A DNA stretch of 64,000 bases from CAVPWP01 sp050789285 (GTDB lineage Bacteria > Pseudomonadota > Alphaproteobacteria > Rhodobacterales > Rhodobacteraceae): assembly GCF_050789285.1 (NCBI RefSeq), contig NZ_JBOUVX010000002.1, forward strand, positions 558,001 through 622,000, written 5' to 3'. Of this stretch, positions 44,660 through 53,558 are shown in pieces. The notes under the pieces were generated by a model. The model worked only from the letters and a program-made list of their open reading frames with translations, made no database searches and had not been told where the DNA came from. Position numbers and translations under genes: made by a program. How positions within the stretch are numbered: position 1 is the stretch's first letter; every line of letters starts with the position of its first letter.

Positions 44660-44746
44660 GCGGACGCCCGATTGGGGTCCGCAGACTGACGAACGCCCGT
44701 CCATGTCGGAGGGCGGAACCCGTTATCGCTCGATGGAGGATGACCC
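44660..44746 (+). ncRNA. ROSE-type RNA thermometer (5' UTR of hsp20 gene)
   Basis: Three hairpins: GCGGAC/GTCCGC (44660-44682), CGCCC-(G)-TCC / GGA-GGGCG (44694-44715), and the thermosensor stem GTTATC(G)CT (44722-44730) with AGGATGAC (44737-44744). The last contains the ROSE hallmark U-Y-G-C-U (TCGCT) paired to the SD AGGA with a bulged G, and is followed by CC and the ATG. At low temperature it hides the SD; heating opens it. This is a known family in alphaproteobacterial small heat-shock genes. Confidence 0.75.
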
Positions 44747-45211
44747 ATGCGAACCTATGACCTTGCACCGCTTTACCGTGCGACCGTCGGCTTCGACCAG
44801 ATCGCCGACCTGATGGACCGGTTGCTGACCGACGGCGCCAGCACCACGTCCTACCCGCCCTACAACATCGAAAAGACCGCAGACGACGCCTGGCGCATTT
44901 CCGTCGCCGTCGCCGGTTTCGCCGACCGCGACCTGTCGGTCGAGGTGCGCGAGAACGCGCTGATCGTCTCGGGCCGCAAGTCCGACGAGGACAAGGACCG
45001 CCGGTTCCTGCACCGCGGCATCGCCACCCGCGCCTTCGAACGCCGGTTCCATCTTGCCGACCACGTGCGCGTGACGGGCGCCAGCCATGCCGACGGGATG
45101 CTGAACATCGACCTTGTCCGCGAGGTGCCCGAGGCGCTGAAGCCGCGCCGGATCGAGATCACCAACGGCGACACCTTCGAAGGCAAGGCGGTCGAGCACG
45201 TCGCGAACTGA
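44747..45211 (+). CDS. Hsp20/alpha-crystallin small heat-shock protein (IbpA-like)
   Basis: 154 residues. YDLAPLYRATVGFDQIADLMDRLL is the IbpA-type N-terminus; the alpha-crystallin domain runs YNIEKTADDAWRISVAVAGFADRDLSVEVRENALIVSGRK through HRGIATRAFERRFHLADHVRV and MLNIDLVREVPEALKPRRIEI, described in parts. It holds unfolding proteins for DnaK/ClpB. Control by sigma32 and a ROSE thermometer is indicated by the upstream sequence. Confidence 0.94.
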   Translation: MRTYDLAPLYRATVGFDQIADLMDRLLTDGASTTSYPPYNIEKTADDAWRISVAVAGFADRDLSVEVRENALIVSGRKSDEDKDRRFLHRGIATRAFERRFHLADHVRVTGASHADGMLNIDLVREVPEALKPRRIEITNGDTFEGKAVEHVAN

Positions 45212-45236
45212 CGTCCGCCCACGGTCTGAAATGCAG

Positions 45237-45270
45237 AACGCGCGGGGGCATCCCCCGCGCGTTCGTGTTT
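45237..45270. terminator. Strong bidirectional terminator between hsp20 and phytase-like genes
   Basis: AACGCGCGGGGG and CCCCCGCGCGTT form a perfect 12-bp stem with a CAT loop, followed on the plus strand by CGTGTTTT. It lies 25 bp after the Hsp20 stop and 18 bp from the stop of the convergent gene. Confidence 0.8.
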
Positions 45271-45287
45271 TCGGAAAGTGCCGGAGA

Positions 45288-47456
45288 TTACATGTTTTCC
45301 GGCGTTATCGCGAAGAACAGCGTCTCGCCCGAGTGATCGTCGACCCCGTCGTTGTCGGTCGAAACCCAGATCGTGCCGTCCTCCATGATGGCAAGCCCCT
45401 CTACCTTGTCGAGGACATAGCCGCCAGTCGATCTGAGGTCGGGGATCAGGTCGCGCACCGCTTCCTTCGTCACCACCGGCAGCGTGCCGCCCAGGGGCGC
45501 CGCCACCATCTCGGCCGCGGGGATGCGGTAGATCATCTTCGTCACCGCCGCGTCGCCGACCTGGTTGTCGCGCTCGACCACATAGACCCAGTCGCCGTGG
45601 GCCACGATCTCGGACAGGCCGACCCAGCCCGTCGCGGGTTCGGCCTTGGGATAGTGGACCGCGCCCCATTCGGCGCTTTCGATGTTGTAGGACACAAGCT
45701 TGGCGTGGTTGGCCGGGTCATCACCCCATTCGCGCTGGATCGCGATCCACAGCGTGTCGCCCACCCGCGTGATGCCTTCCGCGCCAAAGCGCGTTTCAAC
45801 GGCAAGAAGCGCTGTCGGGAAGGCGATTTCCTCTTCGATGGCCCCGTCGGCGCCGATGCGGAAGATCGCGTGCGGGGTCAGTTGGTCGGTGCGCCCTTCC
45901 GAGGCCACCCAGAACCCACCGTCGCCGTCCAGCGTGATGCCTTCGAGGTCAAGCTTCTGCGCCGGCATGCCGTCGCGGGTGATGCGGATCACGTCGACGA
46001 TGCGCGCGAGCGTCTGGCTGACGTCGACCTTGAAGATCGATGGCTGCTGGCCAAGGTAGCTGTCGTTCACGAACCAGACGAACCCGTCTTCGTCCGCGAC
46101 CATGCCCGAGTTAGCCACCCAGCCAACAGGGCGTCCGTCTTCTTTCAGGCCCGCCGAGGTGAGGTGCGGATAGGACGCCGGCGCGTTCTGGTATTCGTAG
46201 ACCGTCACGTGGGCACGGGCGAGGCCGTCCTCGCCCAGGTCGACCTCATTGGCCACGGCGACAAGGTTGCGCGAGGGGATCGCCACGGCGCCTTCTGGCG
46301 AGATGCCCGAGGGAAGGATCTGCGCAAGCACCGGGTTCGCCGGGTCGGTCATGTCATAGACGCCGACGACCGAGCCACGTTCGGACAGAAGGAACATCAT
46401 TGGCACGCCGCCGAAGGTGGCGACTTCCATGCCCTCGGGTTCGACGCCCTTGGCGTCGGACCGGCCTTCGGGATAGTGTCCGATCTCGGCCACCGCGTGT
46501 TCGAAGGACAGCCCCGAGTCGTAGACCACCGTTCCGTCCTTGCGGAACACGGTGAAGCCGCGGCTGCCGCCGTCCATGTCGCCTTCATTGGCGACGACGA
46601 AATGATCGCCGTCGATCCACTGAAGCGCGTCGGGTTCGCGGACAACGTCCTGAAGCGTCTCGGTGAAGGCGATGCGCCCGTCTTCCCGGGTGTCGACGCC
46701 GTCAAGCGTGACAGCGCCGGCGTTGAAATGCGACAGCACTTCGCCCGCGGCGTTCATCACGACGATGTGGTTGTTTTCCTGAAGCGTCACCGCGATCTCG
46801 CCCGTGGGCGAGACATCGACGAATTCGGGCTCGGGGTCGTCCGGCGCGATTTCGGCAAGGCCGGTGAGGTCAACCTTGATCAGGCCTTCGCAATTCATGC
46901 GGCCCTCCACCAGGGGAACGATGGCGACATGGCCCGGGGGCATCTGTCCGACCCGACCGTCGCCCGCGTCTTCGTCCCGCTCATTCTCGACGGCGACCGT
47001 CACGAAGGACCCGTCCGGTGCCACGGCGGTCGAATCAGGCTGACCGCCGATGTCGCAATCGGCCACGGCCTGACCTGTGGCCAGGTCGATGTGCAGTAGG
47101 TGGCCCGACGGATTGGTGAAGCTTTCGCTCGTGTTGATGCCGACGAAGACGGTGTTGCCAAGGGCCGACACGGCTGTCGGTTCGCCATCAAGCGCGATGT
47201 TGCCCTTCGGCGCCGGGTTCGCGGGATCCGAGATATCGATCACGCCGATCACGCCCAGCGGGCTGTCGGAATAGACCAGCGTCATCCCGTCGTCGGTCGC
47301 CGTGATGATTTCGGCCGAGCTTTCGCGCGACAGGTCTTCGCCCGCGGCCATGTTGGCGGGGGTGGCGAAGCTTGCGACTCGGTTGAAGTTCATGTCGGCC
47401 ATGGCCCCGCCCGCGCAAAGCGCGAGGACCGAGGTCAGCCCCAGCAATCGTGTCAT
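45288..47456 (-). CDS. Exported esterase/phytase-like beta-propeller protein
   Basis: 722 residues. Signal peptide LLGLTSVLALCAGGAMA|D. The N-terminal half has propeller-like repeats (VIDISDPANPAPKG, DVSPTGEIAVTLQENNHIVVM), and the C-terminal half resembles the phytase-like/esterase-like family (DLEGITLDGDGGFWVASEGR, GAEGITRVGDTLWIAIQ, KVEGLAIMEDGTIWVSTDND). Such proteins bind Ca2+ at acidic loops; activity could be phosphatase or esterase, or none. GGGGAG precedes ATG 47456. No Pho box was seen upstream. Confidence 0.8.
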   Translation of the reverse strand: MTRLLGLTSVLALCAGGAMADMNFNRVASFATPANMAAGEDLSRESSAEIITATDDGMTLVYSDSPLGVIGVIDISDPANPAPKGNIALDGEPTAVSALGNTVFVGINTSESFTNPSGHLLHIDLATGQAVADCDIGGQPDSTAVAPDGSFVTVAVENERDEDAGDGRVGQMPPGHVAIVPLVEGRMNCEGLIKVDLTGLAEIAPDDPEPEFVDVSPTGEIAVTLQENNHIVVMNAAGEVLSHFNAGAVTLDGVDTREDGRIAFTETLQDVVREPDALQWIDGDHFVVANEGDMDGGSRGFTVFRKDGTVVYDSGLSFEHAVAEIGHYPEGRSDAKGVEPEGMEVATFGGVPMMFLLSERGSVVGVYDMTDPANPVLAQILPSGISPEGAVAIPSRNLVAVANEVDLGEDGLARAHVTVYEYQNAPASYPHLTSAGLKEDGRPVGWVANSGMVADEDGFVWFVNDSYLGQQPSIFKVDVSQTLARIVDVIRITRDGMPAQKLDLEGITLDGDGGFWVASEGRTDQLTPHAIFRIGADGAIEEEIAFPTALLAVETRFGAEGITRVGDTLWIAIQREWGDDPANHAKLVSYNIESAEWGAVHYPKAEPATGWVGLSEIVAHGDWVYVVERDNQVGDAAVTKMIYRIPAAEMVAAPLGGTLPVVTKEAVRDLIPDLRSTGGYVLDKVEGLAIMEDGTIWVSTDNDGVDDHSGETLFFAITPENM

Positions 47457-47571
47457 GTGGTGGACTCCCCAGAGTGTGTGACGACTTGGGAAGTGCCCGC
47501 AGGCGGTGACGCGCGCGTAACCGTTTTGTTTCGTTTCTGTGAAACTGCGTGGGGCGGGCGGGCGACCGTGC

Positions 47572-48261
47572 TCAGGTCGCTGCCGTCGCGGCGTCCCGGA
47601 TCGCACGGATGTTGGCGCCATAGACCTCGGGCGTGTCGACCGAGCCGCCCCTGAAGACGGCCGAGCCCGCCACCAGAACGTCGGCGCCGGCTTTGGCGAC
47701 AAGCGGCGCGGTAGTCGGGTCAATGCCGCCATCGACCTCGATATGGATGGGCCGGTCGCCGACCAGTGCCCGCGCGGCCGCGATCTTGGGCAGCATCGAG
47801 GGCGTGAACTTCTGCCCGCCGAAGCCGGGGTTGATCGTCATGACAAGGATCAGGTCGATCTGGTCGAGGATGTGTTCGATATGGCCGAGGGGCGTCGTCA
47901 TGTTCAGCGCGACGCCGGCCTTCTTGCCATACCCCCGGATCGATTGGAGCGTGCGGTGCAGATGCGGGCCGGCCTCGGCATGAACGGTGATCATGTCGGA
48001 CCCCGCCTTGGCGAAGGCCTCGATATAGGGGTCGGCGGGCGCGATCATCAGGTGTACGTCCATGAAGGTCGTCACATGCGGACGGATCGCCGCCACGACG
48101 TTTGGGCCGATGGTCAGGTTCGGAACGAAATGCCCGTCCATCGGGTCCACGTGGATCCAGTCGGCGCCCTGCGTTTCGACGGTGCGGATCTCGGCGCCGA
48201 GATTGGCGAAATCGGCCGACAGGATCGACGGGGCGATCTTGATCGAACGGTCGAAGGACAT
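47572..48261 (-). CDS. rpe: Ribulose-phosphate 3-epimerase
   Basis: 229 residues of TIM-barrel fold: IKIAPSILSADFANLGAEI, HVDPMDGHFVPNLTIGP, DVHLMIAPADPYI, VMTINPGFGGQKFTPSM and HIEVDGGIDPTTAPLV hold the metal and phosphate sites. It interconverts ribulose-5-P and xylulose-5-P. ATG 48261 is chosen, eight bases after GGGGAG; a GTG at 48270 lies too near it. Divergent from deoC. Confidence 0.95.
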   Translation of the reverse strand: MSFDRSIKIAPSILSADFANLGAEIRTVETQGADWIHVDPMDGHFVPNLTIGPNVVAAIRPHVTTFMDVHLMIAPADPYIEAFAKAGSDMITVHAEAGPHLHRTLQSIRGYGKKAGVALNMTTPLGHIEHILDQIDLILVMTINPGFGGQKFTPSMLPKIAAARALVGDRPIHIEVDGGIDPTTAPLVAKAGADVLVAGSAVFRGGSVDTPEVYGANIRAIRDAATAAT

Positions 48262-48334
48262 CTGCGGCACTCCCCTTTTGGCGGCGTCCTAGCGCGGCGC
48301 GGGGCAGGTGTCACGCCCCGGGGGCCGCAAAAAT

Positions 48335-48350
48335 TTGACCAATTGGTCAA
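48335..48350. promoter_or_regulatory. Perfect palindrome TTGACC-AATT-GGTCAA, putative deoC operator
   Basis: A perfect 16-bp palindrome lies 65 bp before the deoC start. Its first six bases could also serve as a -35 (TTGACC) with TAGGCG 18 bases downstream (48359-48364), so a bound repressor would cover the promoter. It is probably the site for a regulator encoded elsewhere. Confidence 0.55.
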
Positions 48351-48415
48351 GCTTGCGTTAGGCGGGCGCGCGTGCGACGCTCCGCGTCGATCCAGCCCTT
48401 CAGGGATTGCCGCCC

Positions 48416-49417
48416 GTGTCCGCCGTTTCCACCTCGACCGAGTCCGCCCTTCCCACCCGGCTGCCACAGCTGGGACATGCCCGAAATCCGGGGATGGAAC
48501 TGGACATGGACTGGGTGCGCGCGGTTCAGGCCAATACCTCGGCCATCGAACGGCGCGCGGCGACCTTGCCGGGGCGGCGCACGGTCAAGAAGGATCATCA
48601 GGCGGCCTGGCTTCTCAAGGCGATCACGCTGATCGACCTGACGACGCTGGCGGGCGACGACACCGAGGGGCGCGTGCGGCGGCTTTGCGCGAAGGCCGCG
48701 CATCCGGTGCGGCAGGACTTGCTGGATGCGCTGGGCATGGGGCCGATCACCACGGGCGCGGTCTGCGTCTATCACGACATGGTCGCCACGGCTGTCGACG
48801 CGCTGAAGGGCACGGGCATTCCGGTTGCGGCGGTCTCGACCGGGTTTCCGGCGGGCCTGTCGCCCTTCCATCTGCGCGTGGCCGAGATCGGCGAAAGCGT
48901 GAAGGCAGGCGCGCAGGAGATCGACATCGTCATCTCGCGCCGGCACGTCCTTCAGGGCGACTGGCAGGCGCTTTATGACGAGATGCGCGAATTTCGCGCG
49001 GCCTGCGGCGAGGCGCATGTGAAGGCGATCCTTGCCACGGGCGAACTTGGCACGCTGCGCAACGTCGCGCGCGCCAGCCTTGTCTGCATGATGGCCGGCG
49101 CGGATTTCATCAAGACCTCGACCGGAAAGGAAGCGGTCAACGCCACCCTGCCCGTGAGCCTTGTCATGATCCGCGCGATCCGTGCCTATCACGCCCGTAC
49201 CGGCTACCGCGTGGGCTACAAGCCCGCGGGCGGGATATCAAAGGCGAAGGACGCGCTTGTCTACCTGAGCCTCATGAAAGACGAACTGGGCGACCGCTGG
49301 CTTCAGCCCGACCTTTTCCGCTTCGGCGCCTCGAGCCTTCTGGGCGACATCGAGCGGCAGCTTGAACACCATGTCACCGGCCGCTATTCGGCCGGCTGGC
49401 GGCACGCGATGGGATGA
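48416..49417 (+). CDS. deoC: Deoxyribose-phosphate aldolase
   Basis: 333 residues, TIM barrel of class I aldolase. The Schiff-base Lys is in GADFIKTSTGK near residue 240 and the second active-site Lys in GYKPAGGISKAKDAL near residue 270; TLIDLTTLAGDDT starts the barrel. It splits 2-deoxyribose-5-P into acetaldehyde and glyceraldehyde-3-P. GTG 48416, nine bases after AGGGA, gives the extended N-terminus of this family; ATG 48494 is an alternative. The next gene is an aldehyde dehydrogenase. Confidence 0.93.
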   Translation: MSAVSTSTESALPTRLPQLGHARNPGMELDMDWVRAVQANTSAIERRAATLPGRRTVKKDHQAAWLLKAITLIDLTTLAGDDTEGRVRRLCAKAAHPVRQDLLDALGMGPITTGAVCVYHDMVATAVDALKGTGIPVAAVSTGFPAGLSPFHLRVAEIGESVKAGAQEIDIVISRRHVLQGDWQALYDEMREFRAACGEAHVKAILATGELGTLRNVARASLVCMMAGADFIKTSTGKEAVNATLPVSLVMIRAIRAYHARTGYRVGYKPAGGISKAKDALVYLSLMKDELGDRWLQPDLFRFGASSLLGDIERQLEHHVTGRYSAGWRHAMG

Positions 49418-49421
49418 CCCG

Positions 49422-51773
49422 ATGACCGTCTCGCAGATCTTCGCCACGATGGACTACGGCCCGGCCCCCGAAAGCGCGGCCGAGGCGATGGCCTGGCTTG
49501 ACAGCCATGACCGGCACTTCGGCCAGTTCATCGGCGGCGCCTGGACCAGGCCGGGCGAGACCTTCGAAAGCCGCAACCCGGCCACCGGCGAGGTCCTGGC
49601 CCATGTGAGCCAGGCAACAGCAAAGGACGTCGACGCGGCCGTTGTCGCGGCGCGTAAGGCGCAGAAGGGCTGGGGCGCGCGGCCCGGGCATGAACGGGCG
49701 CGGGTACTTTATGCCCTGGCCCGGCTGATCCAGAAGCAGTCGCGCCTTTTCGCCGTGCTCGAGACACTGGACAACGGCAAGCCGATCCGGGAAAGCCGCG
49801 ACATCGACATACCCCTGGTCGCACGGCATTTCTACTATCACGCAGGCATGGCGCAGCTGCAGGACGCCGAATTGCCGGACCGCGAGGCGCTGGGCGTCTG
49901 CGGCCAGATCATCCCGTGGAACTTCCCGCTTCTGATGCTGGCGTGGAAGATCGCGCCGGCCATCGCCATGGGCAACACGGTGGTTCTGAAGCCCGCCGAA
50001 TACACCTCGCTCACTGCGCTTCTTTTCGCGGATCTCTGCCGCGAGGCGGGGGTGCCGAAGGGGGTCGTCAACATCGTGACCGGTGACGGGGCGGTGGGCG
50101 AGGCGATCGTCGCGCATCCGGGCATCGACAAGATCGCCTTCACCGGATCGACGGCTGTCGGCCGCCGTATCCGCGCGGCGACCGCAGGGTCGGGCAAGGC
50201 CCTGACGCTCGAACTTGGGGGGAAGTCGCCCTACATCGTGTTCGAGGACGCCGACCTCGACAGCGCGATCGAAGGTCTGGTGGACGCGATCTGGTTCAAC
50301 CAGGGCCAGGTCTGCTGCGCGGGCTCGCGCCTGCTGGTGCAGGAAGGGATTGCCGAGGCGTTTCACGAACGGCTGCGCGCGCGGATGAACGGGCTGCGGC
50401 TGGGCGATCCGCTGGACAAGTGCATCGACGTCGGTGCTGTCGTGGACCCGGTGCAGCTGATGACCATCACCGAACTGGTGGCGGGCTCGGGCGGCACGGT
50501 TTTTCACGCAGCGATTCCGATGCCGGAGCAGGGCTGCTTCTATCCGCCGACGCTCATCACCGGCCTCGCCCCGGCCGACCGGCTGATGCAGGAAGAGATC
50601 TTCGGCCCGGTGCTCGTCTCGACGACGTTCCGCACGCCGGGCGAGGCGGTCGAACTTGCCAACAACACGCGCTATGGATTGGCCGCAACCGTCTGGACCG
50701 AGAACGTGAACCTTGCGCTCGACATCGCGCCGAAGCTGGTGGCGGGCGTCGTCTGGGTGAACGCCACGAACCTGTTCGATGCGGCGGCGGGGTTCGGCGG
50801 GGTGCGCGAAAGCGGGTTTGGCCGCGAGGGCGGTTGGGAAGGGCTGCTGGCCTATACCCGGCCGCGTGGCAAGGCCAGGGCGCTTGCGCCCCTGACGGCG
50901 ATGCCCGCGCCGAAGGACGCCACGGTCGACACGCTGGACCGGACCGCGAAGCTTTATGTGGGCGGCAAGCAGGCGCGGCCCGACGGCGGCTATTCGAAGG
51001 CGGTCTGGTCGAAGTCGGGCCGGCTTCTGGGACACGCCGGCCTTGCAAACCGCAAGGACCTGCGCAATGCCGTCGAGGCTGCGGCGGGCGCGGCGTCCTG
51101 GGCGAAGACCACGGGGCATGGCCGGGCCCAGATCCTTTTCTACATGGCCGAAAACCTGTCGGCCCGGGCCGACGAGTTTGCCGGCCGCCTTCGCGACCTG
51201 ACCAACGCCGGCGCGCATGCCGCGCGGGCCGAGGTCGAGGCATCGATCCAGCGGCTGTTCACCTATGCCGCTTGGGCCGACAAGTTCGATGGCGCCGCGA
51301 AGGGCGTGCCGCTGCGTGGCGTGGCGCTTGCGATGAACGAACCGGTCGGGCTGATCGGGGCCCTCTGCCCGGACGAGGCCCCGCTTCTGGGCCTGATCTC
51401 GGTCATCGCCCCGGCGATGGCGATGGGCAACCGGGTCGTCGCCGTCGCGTCCGAGCCGTTTCCACTGGCGGCCACCGACTTCTACCAGGTGCTCGATACC
51501 TCGGACGTGCCCGCCGGCGTGGTCAACATCCTGACCGGCATCCATGCCGAACTTGCGCCGCAGATGGCCGGGCACATGGCGCTGGACGCGGTCTGGAGCT
51601 TTTCGTCGTCAGACTTGTCCACGGTGATCGAGCGCGAGGCTGCCGGCAACCTCAAGCGCACCTGGGTCAACAATGGCCGCGCGCGCGACTGGATGGGGGC
51701 CGAAGGCGAAGGCCGGGCCTTCCTGCAGGCCGCGACCGAGGTCAAGACGATCTGGGTGCCCTACGGCGAATAG
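49422..51773 (+). CDS. Aldehyde dehydrogenase ALDH16 (two ALDH modules)
   Basis: 783 residues, much longer than ordinary ALDHs. Module 1 (1-500) has CGQIIPWNFPLLMLAWKIAPA, AFTGSTAVGRRI, LELGGKSPYIVFEDADLD and catalytic Cys in NQGQVCCAGSRLLV near residue 297. Module 2 (about 505-783) repeats the fold (EPVGLIGALCPDEAPLLGLISVIAPAMAMGNRVVAVASE) but has no Glu/Cys catalytic pair, as in ALDH16. It should oxidise the acetaldehyde released by DeoC. The start lies four bases after the deoC stop. Confidence 0.9.
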   Translation: MTVSQIFATMDYGPAPESAAEAMAWLDSHDRHFGQFIGGAWTRPGETFESRNPATGEVLAHVSQATAKDVDAAVVAARKAQKGWGARPGHERARVLYALARLIQKQSRLFAVLETLDNGKPIRESRDIDIPLVARHFYYHAGMAQLQDAELPDREALGVCGQIIPWNFPLLMLAWKIAPAIAMGNTVVLKPAEYTSLTALLFADLCREAGVPKGVVNIVTGDGAVGEAIVAHPGIDKIAFTGSTAVGRRIRAATAGSGKALTLELGGKSPYIVFEDADLDSAIEGLVDAIWFNQGQVCCAGSRLLVQEGIAEAFHERLRARMNGLRLGDPLDKCIDVGAVVDPVQLMTITELVAGSGGTVFHAAIPMPEQGCFYPPTLITGLAPADRLMQEEIFGPVLVSTTFRTPGEAVELANNTRYGLAATVWTENVNLALDIAPKLVAGVVWVNATNLFDAAAGFGGVRESGFGREGGWEGLLAYTRPRGKARALAPLTAMPAPKDATVDTLDRTAKLYVGGKQARPDGGYSKAVWSKSGRLLGHAGLANRKDLRNAVEAAAGAASWAKTTGHGRAQILFYMAENLSARADEFAGRLRDLTNAGAHAARAEVEASIQRLFTYAAWADKFDGAAKGVPLRGVALAMNEPVGLIGALCPDEAPLLGLISVIAPAMAMGNRVVAVASEPFPLAATDFYQVLDTSDVPAGVVNILTGIHAELAPQMAGHMALDAVWSFSSSDLSTVIEREAAGNLKRTWVNNGRARDWMGAEGEGRAFLQAATEVKTIWVPYGE

Positions 51774-51782
51774 GCGGCAGGT

Positions 51783-52418
51783 CTATTTCGTCCCGCGCCA
51801 CCACCGGCTGAGCCGGCCGCGCGCCTCGTCCGCGCGTTCGTCGATCCGGTCCCATGTTTCGGCGGCGTCGTCGAGCACGGGTTCGATCCGGCGTTCGCGG
51901 AAGTTCACCCACTTCCGCCACAGCCACAGGAAGACACCCGCCAGCAGCGTCAGGAAGATGATGTTGAACCAGGGGATCAGAGTCACGTCCGGGCTGTCGA
52001 TCGGGCGCATCGAGACGGCGTTCTGGTAGATCGTGAGGAACCGGTTGCGCCAGCCGTAGTAGCGGACCACGACCCAGCGCGGGGCTTCGGCCGAGGACAC
52101 GAAGTCCTGCGCCTGCGTCTGAAGATCGGCGCTGTCGAACTTGAAGTAGGGCGGCCAGAATCCCGTATCCTCGTTGCGGAAGACCCGGGTGCCGCCGTTT
52201 GGCCGTACCGTATTGATCAGCCGCACGTCCGTGCCGATCAGGTTGCCCTGCGCGTCGCGCATCCGGTTGGCGTAGAAAAGGCCGTTCCAGCCCACGTTGA
52301 TCCGCTGAATCTCGGTTCCCGTCACGCGCACGATCTCTTGCCGGGGCAGGGTGTAGTGCAGGAAGGCGGCGAAGGTGCCGAAGATCAGGACAAGCAGGGT
52401 CCACTTGACGTAACGCAT
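51783..52418 (-). CDS. DUF1523-family membrane protein
   Basis: 211 residues: N-terminal helix (WTLLVLIFGTFAAFLHYTLP), soluble region with RVTGTEIQRINVGWNGLFYANRMRDAQG and GWRNRFLTIYQNAVSMRPI, a C-terminal helix (PWFNIIFLTLLAGVFLWLWRKW) and an acidic tail. It fits DUF1523, function unknown. GGAAG precedes ATG 52418. It ends nine bases from the ALDH16 stop, in convergent orientation. Confidence 0.85.
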   Translation of the reverse strand: MRYVKWTLLVLIFGTFAAFLHYTLPRQEIVRVTGTEIQRINVGWNGLFYANRMRDAQGNLIGTDVRLINTVRPNGGTRVFRNEDTGFWPPYFKFDSADLQTQAQDFVSSAEAPRWVVVRYYGWRNRFLTIYQNAVSMRPIDSPDVTLIPWFNIIFLTLLAGVFLWLWRKWVNFRERRIEPVLDDAAETWDRIDERADEARGRLSRWWRGTK

Positions 52419-52476
52419 CGTGGGGGCTTCCTTTGGCGCTTTTCGGGTTCGGGCTTTCGTGCCAGAACTTGCCCCC

Positions 52477-53217
52477 ATGAGACTAGCGGAAAAAACGGCG
52501 ATCGTAACCGGGGCGGCCTCGGGCTTTGGCGCGGGCATCGCGCGGCGCTTCGCCGCGGAAGGCGCGGCCGTCATGGTGGCCGACGTCAACGCAGGCGGCG
52601 CATCGGCGCTGGCTGACGAGATCGGCGGCCTTGCGCAGGGCGTCGACGTGTCGGATGCCGCGTCGGTCGCGGCGATGGCGGCCGCGGCCCGGGCCGCCTG
52701 GGGGCGGATCGACATCCTTGTGAACAACGCGGGGATCACGCATCTGCCCAAGCCGATGGAGGACGTCACCGAAGAAGAGTTCGACCGCGTCTTCGCGGTG
52801 AACGCGAAGTCGGTCTATCTGACCGCGCGCGAGGTGGTGCCGATGATGAAGGCGGCGGGGCGGGGCGCGATCCTGAACGTTGCTTCTACCGCAGGGGTGT
52901 CGCCGCGGCCGCGGCTCAACTGGTACAACGCCTCGAAGGGCTGGATGATCACGGCGACAAGGGCGATGGCGATCGAACTTGCGCCCTTCGGCATCCGGGT
53001 GAACGCCCTCAACCCCGTGGCAGGCGAGACCCCGCTTCTGAAAAGCTTCATGGGCGAGGACACGCCCGAGATGCGGGCGAAGTTCCTTGCGACCATTCCC
53101 CTCGGCCGCTTCTCGACGCCCGAGGACATGGGCAGCGCCGCGCTGTACCTGTGCTCGGACGAAGCGAGCATGGTCACGGGCGTGGCGATGGAGGTCGATG
53201 GGGGGCGGTGCATATGA
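52477..53217 (+). CDS. Short-chain dehydrogenase/reductase
   Basis: 246 residues. Classical SDR: TGAASGFG nucleotide loop near residue 11, NNAG near residue 85, catalytic Ser in VASTAG and Tyr/Lys in WYNASKG near residue 153. ADVNAGG after strand 2 suggests NAD(H) (Asp) rather than NADP(H). Substrate unknown. Its stop overlaps the next start (ATGA). Confidence 0.9.
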   Translation: MRLAEKTAIVTGAASGFGAGIARRFAAEGAAVMVADVNAGGASALADEIGGLAQGVDVSDAASVAAMAAAARAAWGRIDILVNNAGITHLPKPMEDVTEEEFDRVFAVNAKSVYLTAREVVPMMKAAGRGAILNVASTAGVSPRPRLNWYNASKGWMITATRAMAIELAPFGIRVNALNPVAGETPLLKSFMGEDTPEMRAKFLATIPLGRFSTPEDMGSAALYLCSDEASMVTGVAMEVDGGRCI

Positions 53218-53558
53218 GGCTTCCCGAACGGCGCCCTGCGGACATTGCCGTGATGGCGGGGACGATGGCGAGCCAGCAACTGGCCTTCGCGCATCTTCTC
53301 GATCTGGCCGACCGGGCGGGACTGGCCCCGGACATGGACGCCATCGAAGTGCTGCGCGCGCCGGACCTGGAGCGAAGGCTTGCGCATTACTTCGACCCGA
53401 AGACCGCGACCCGGATCGTGGGCGCCGCCGGAGGGTGCGATACGGTCATCCTTCTGACCGATCCCGGCGCCCTTCCCGCCTGCGACAGCGATCGGCTGCG
53501 CTGGCTGGGGATCTTCCCCGGCCAGCTTCTTCGTGCCCTGCCCGAGCGGCCATGCTGA
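53214..53558 (+). CDS. Hypothetical protein between SDR and P1 peptidase
   Basis: 114 residues, soluble, no signal peptide, no recognised domain. It has IVGAAGGCDTVILLTDPGALPACDSDRLRWLGIFPGQLL (in part) and an N-terminal helix rich in Ala and Leu. It overlaps the SDR by 4 bp (ATGA) and the P1 peptidase gene by 7 bp, so it belongs to this three-gene unit. I do not recognise the family. Confidence 0.6.
   Translation: MRLPERRPADIAVMAGTMASQQLAFAHLLDLADRAGLAPDMDAIEVLRAPDLERRLAHYFDPKTATRIVGAAGGCDTVILLTDPGALPACDSDRLRWLGIFPGQLLRALPERPC

Noticed and set aside
45231..47099. 622-codon plus-strand frame opposite the phytase-like gene
   Set aside because: It has low-complexity His/Arg/Asp composition and no ribosome site; the minus-strand protein has a signal peptide and propeller motifs.
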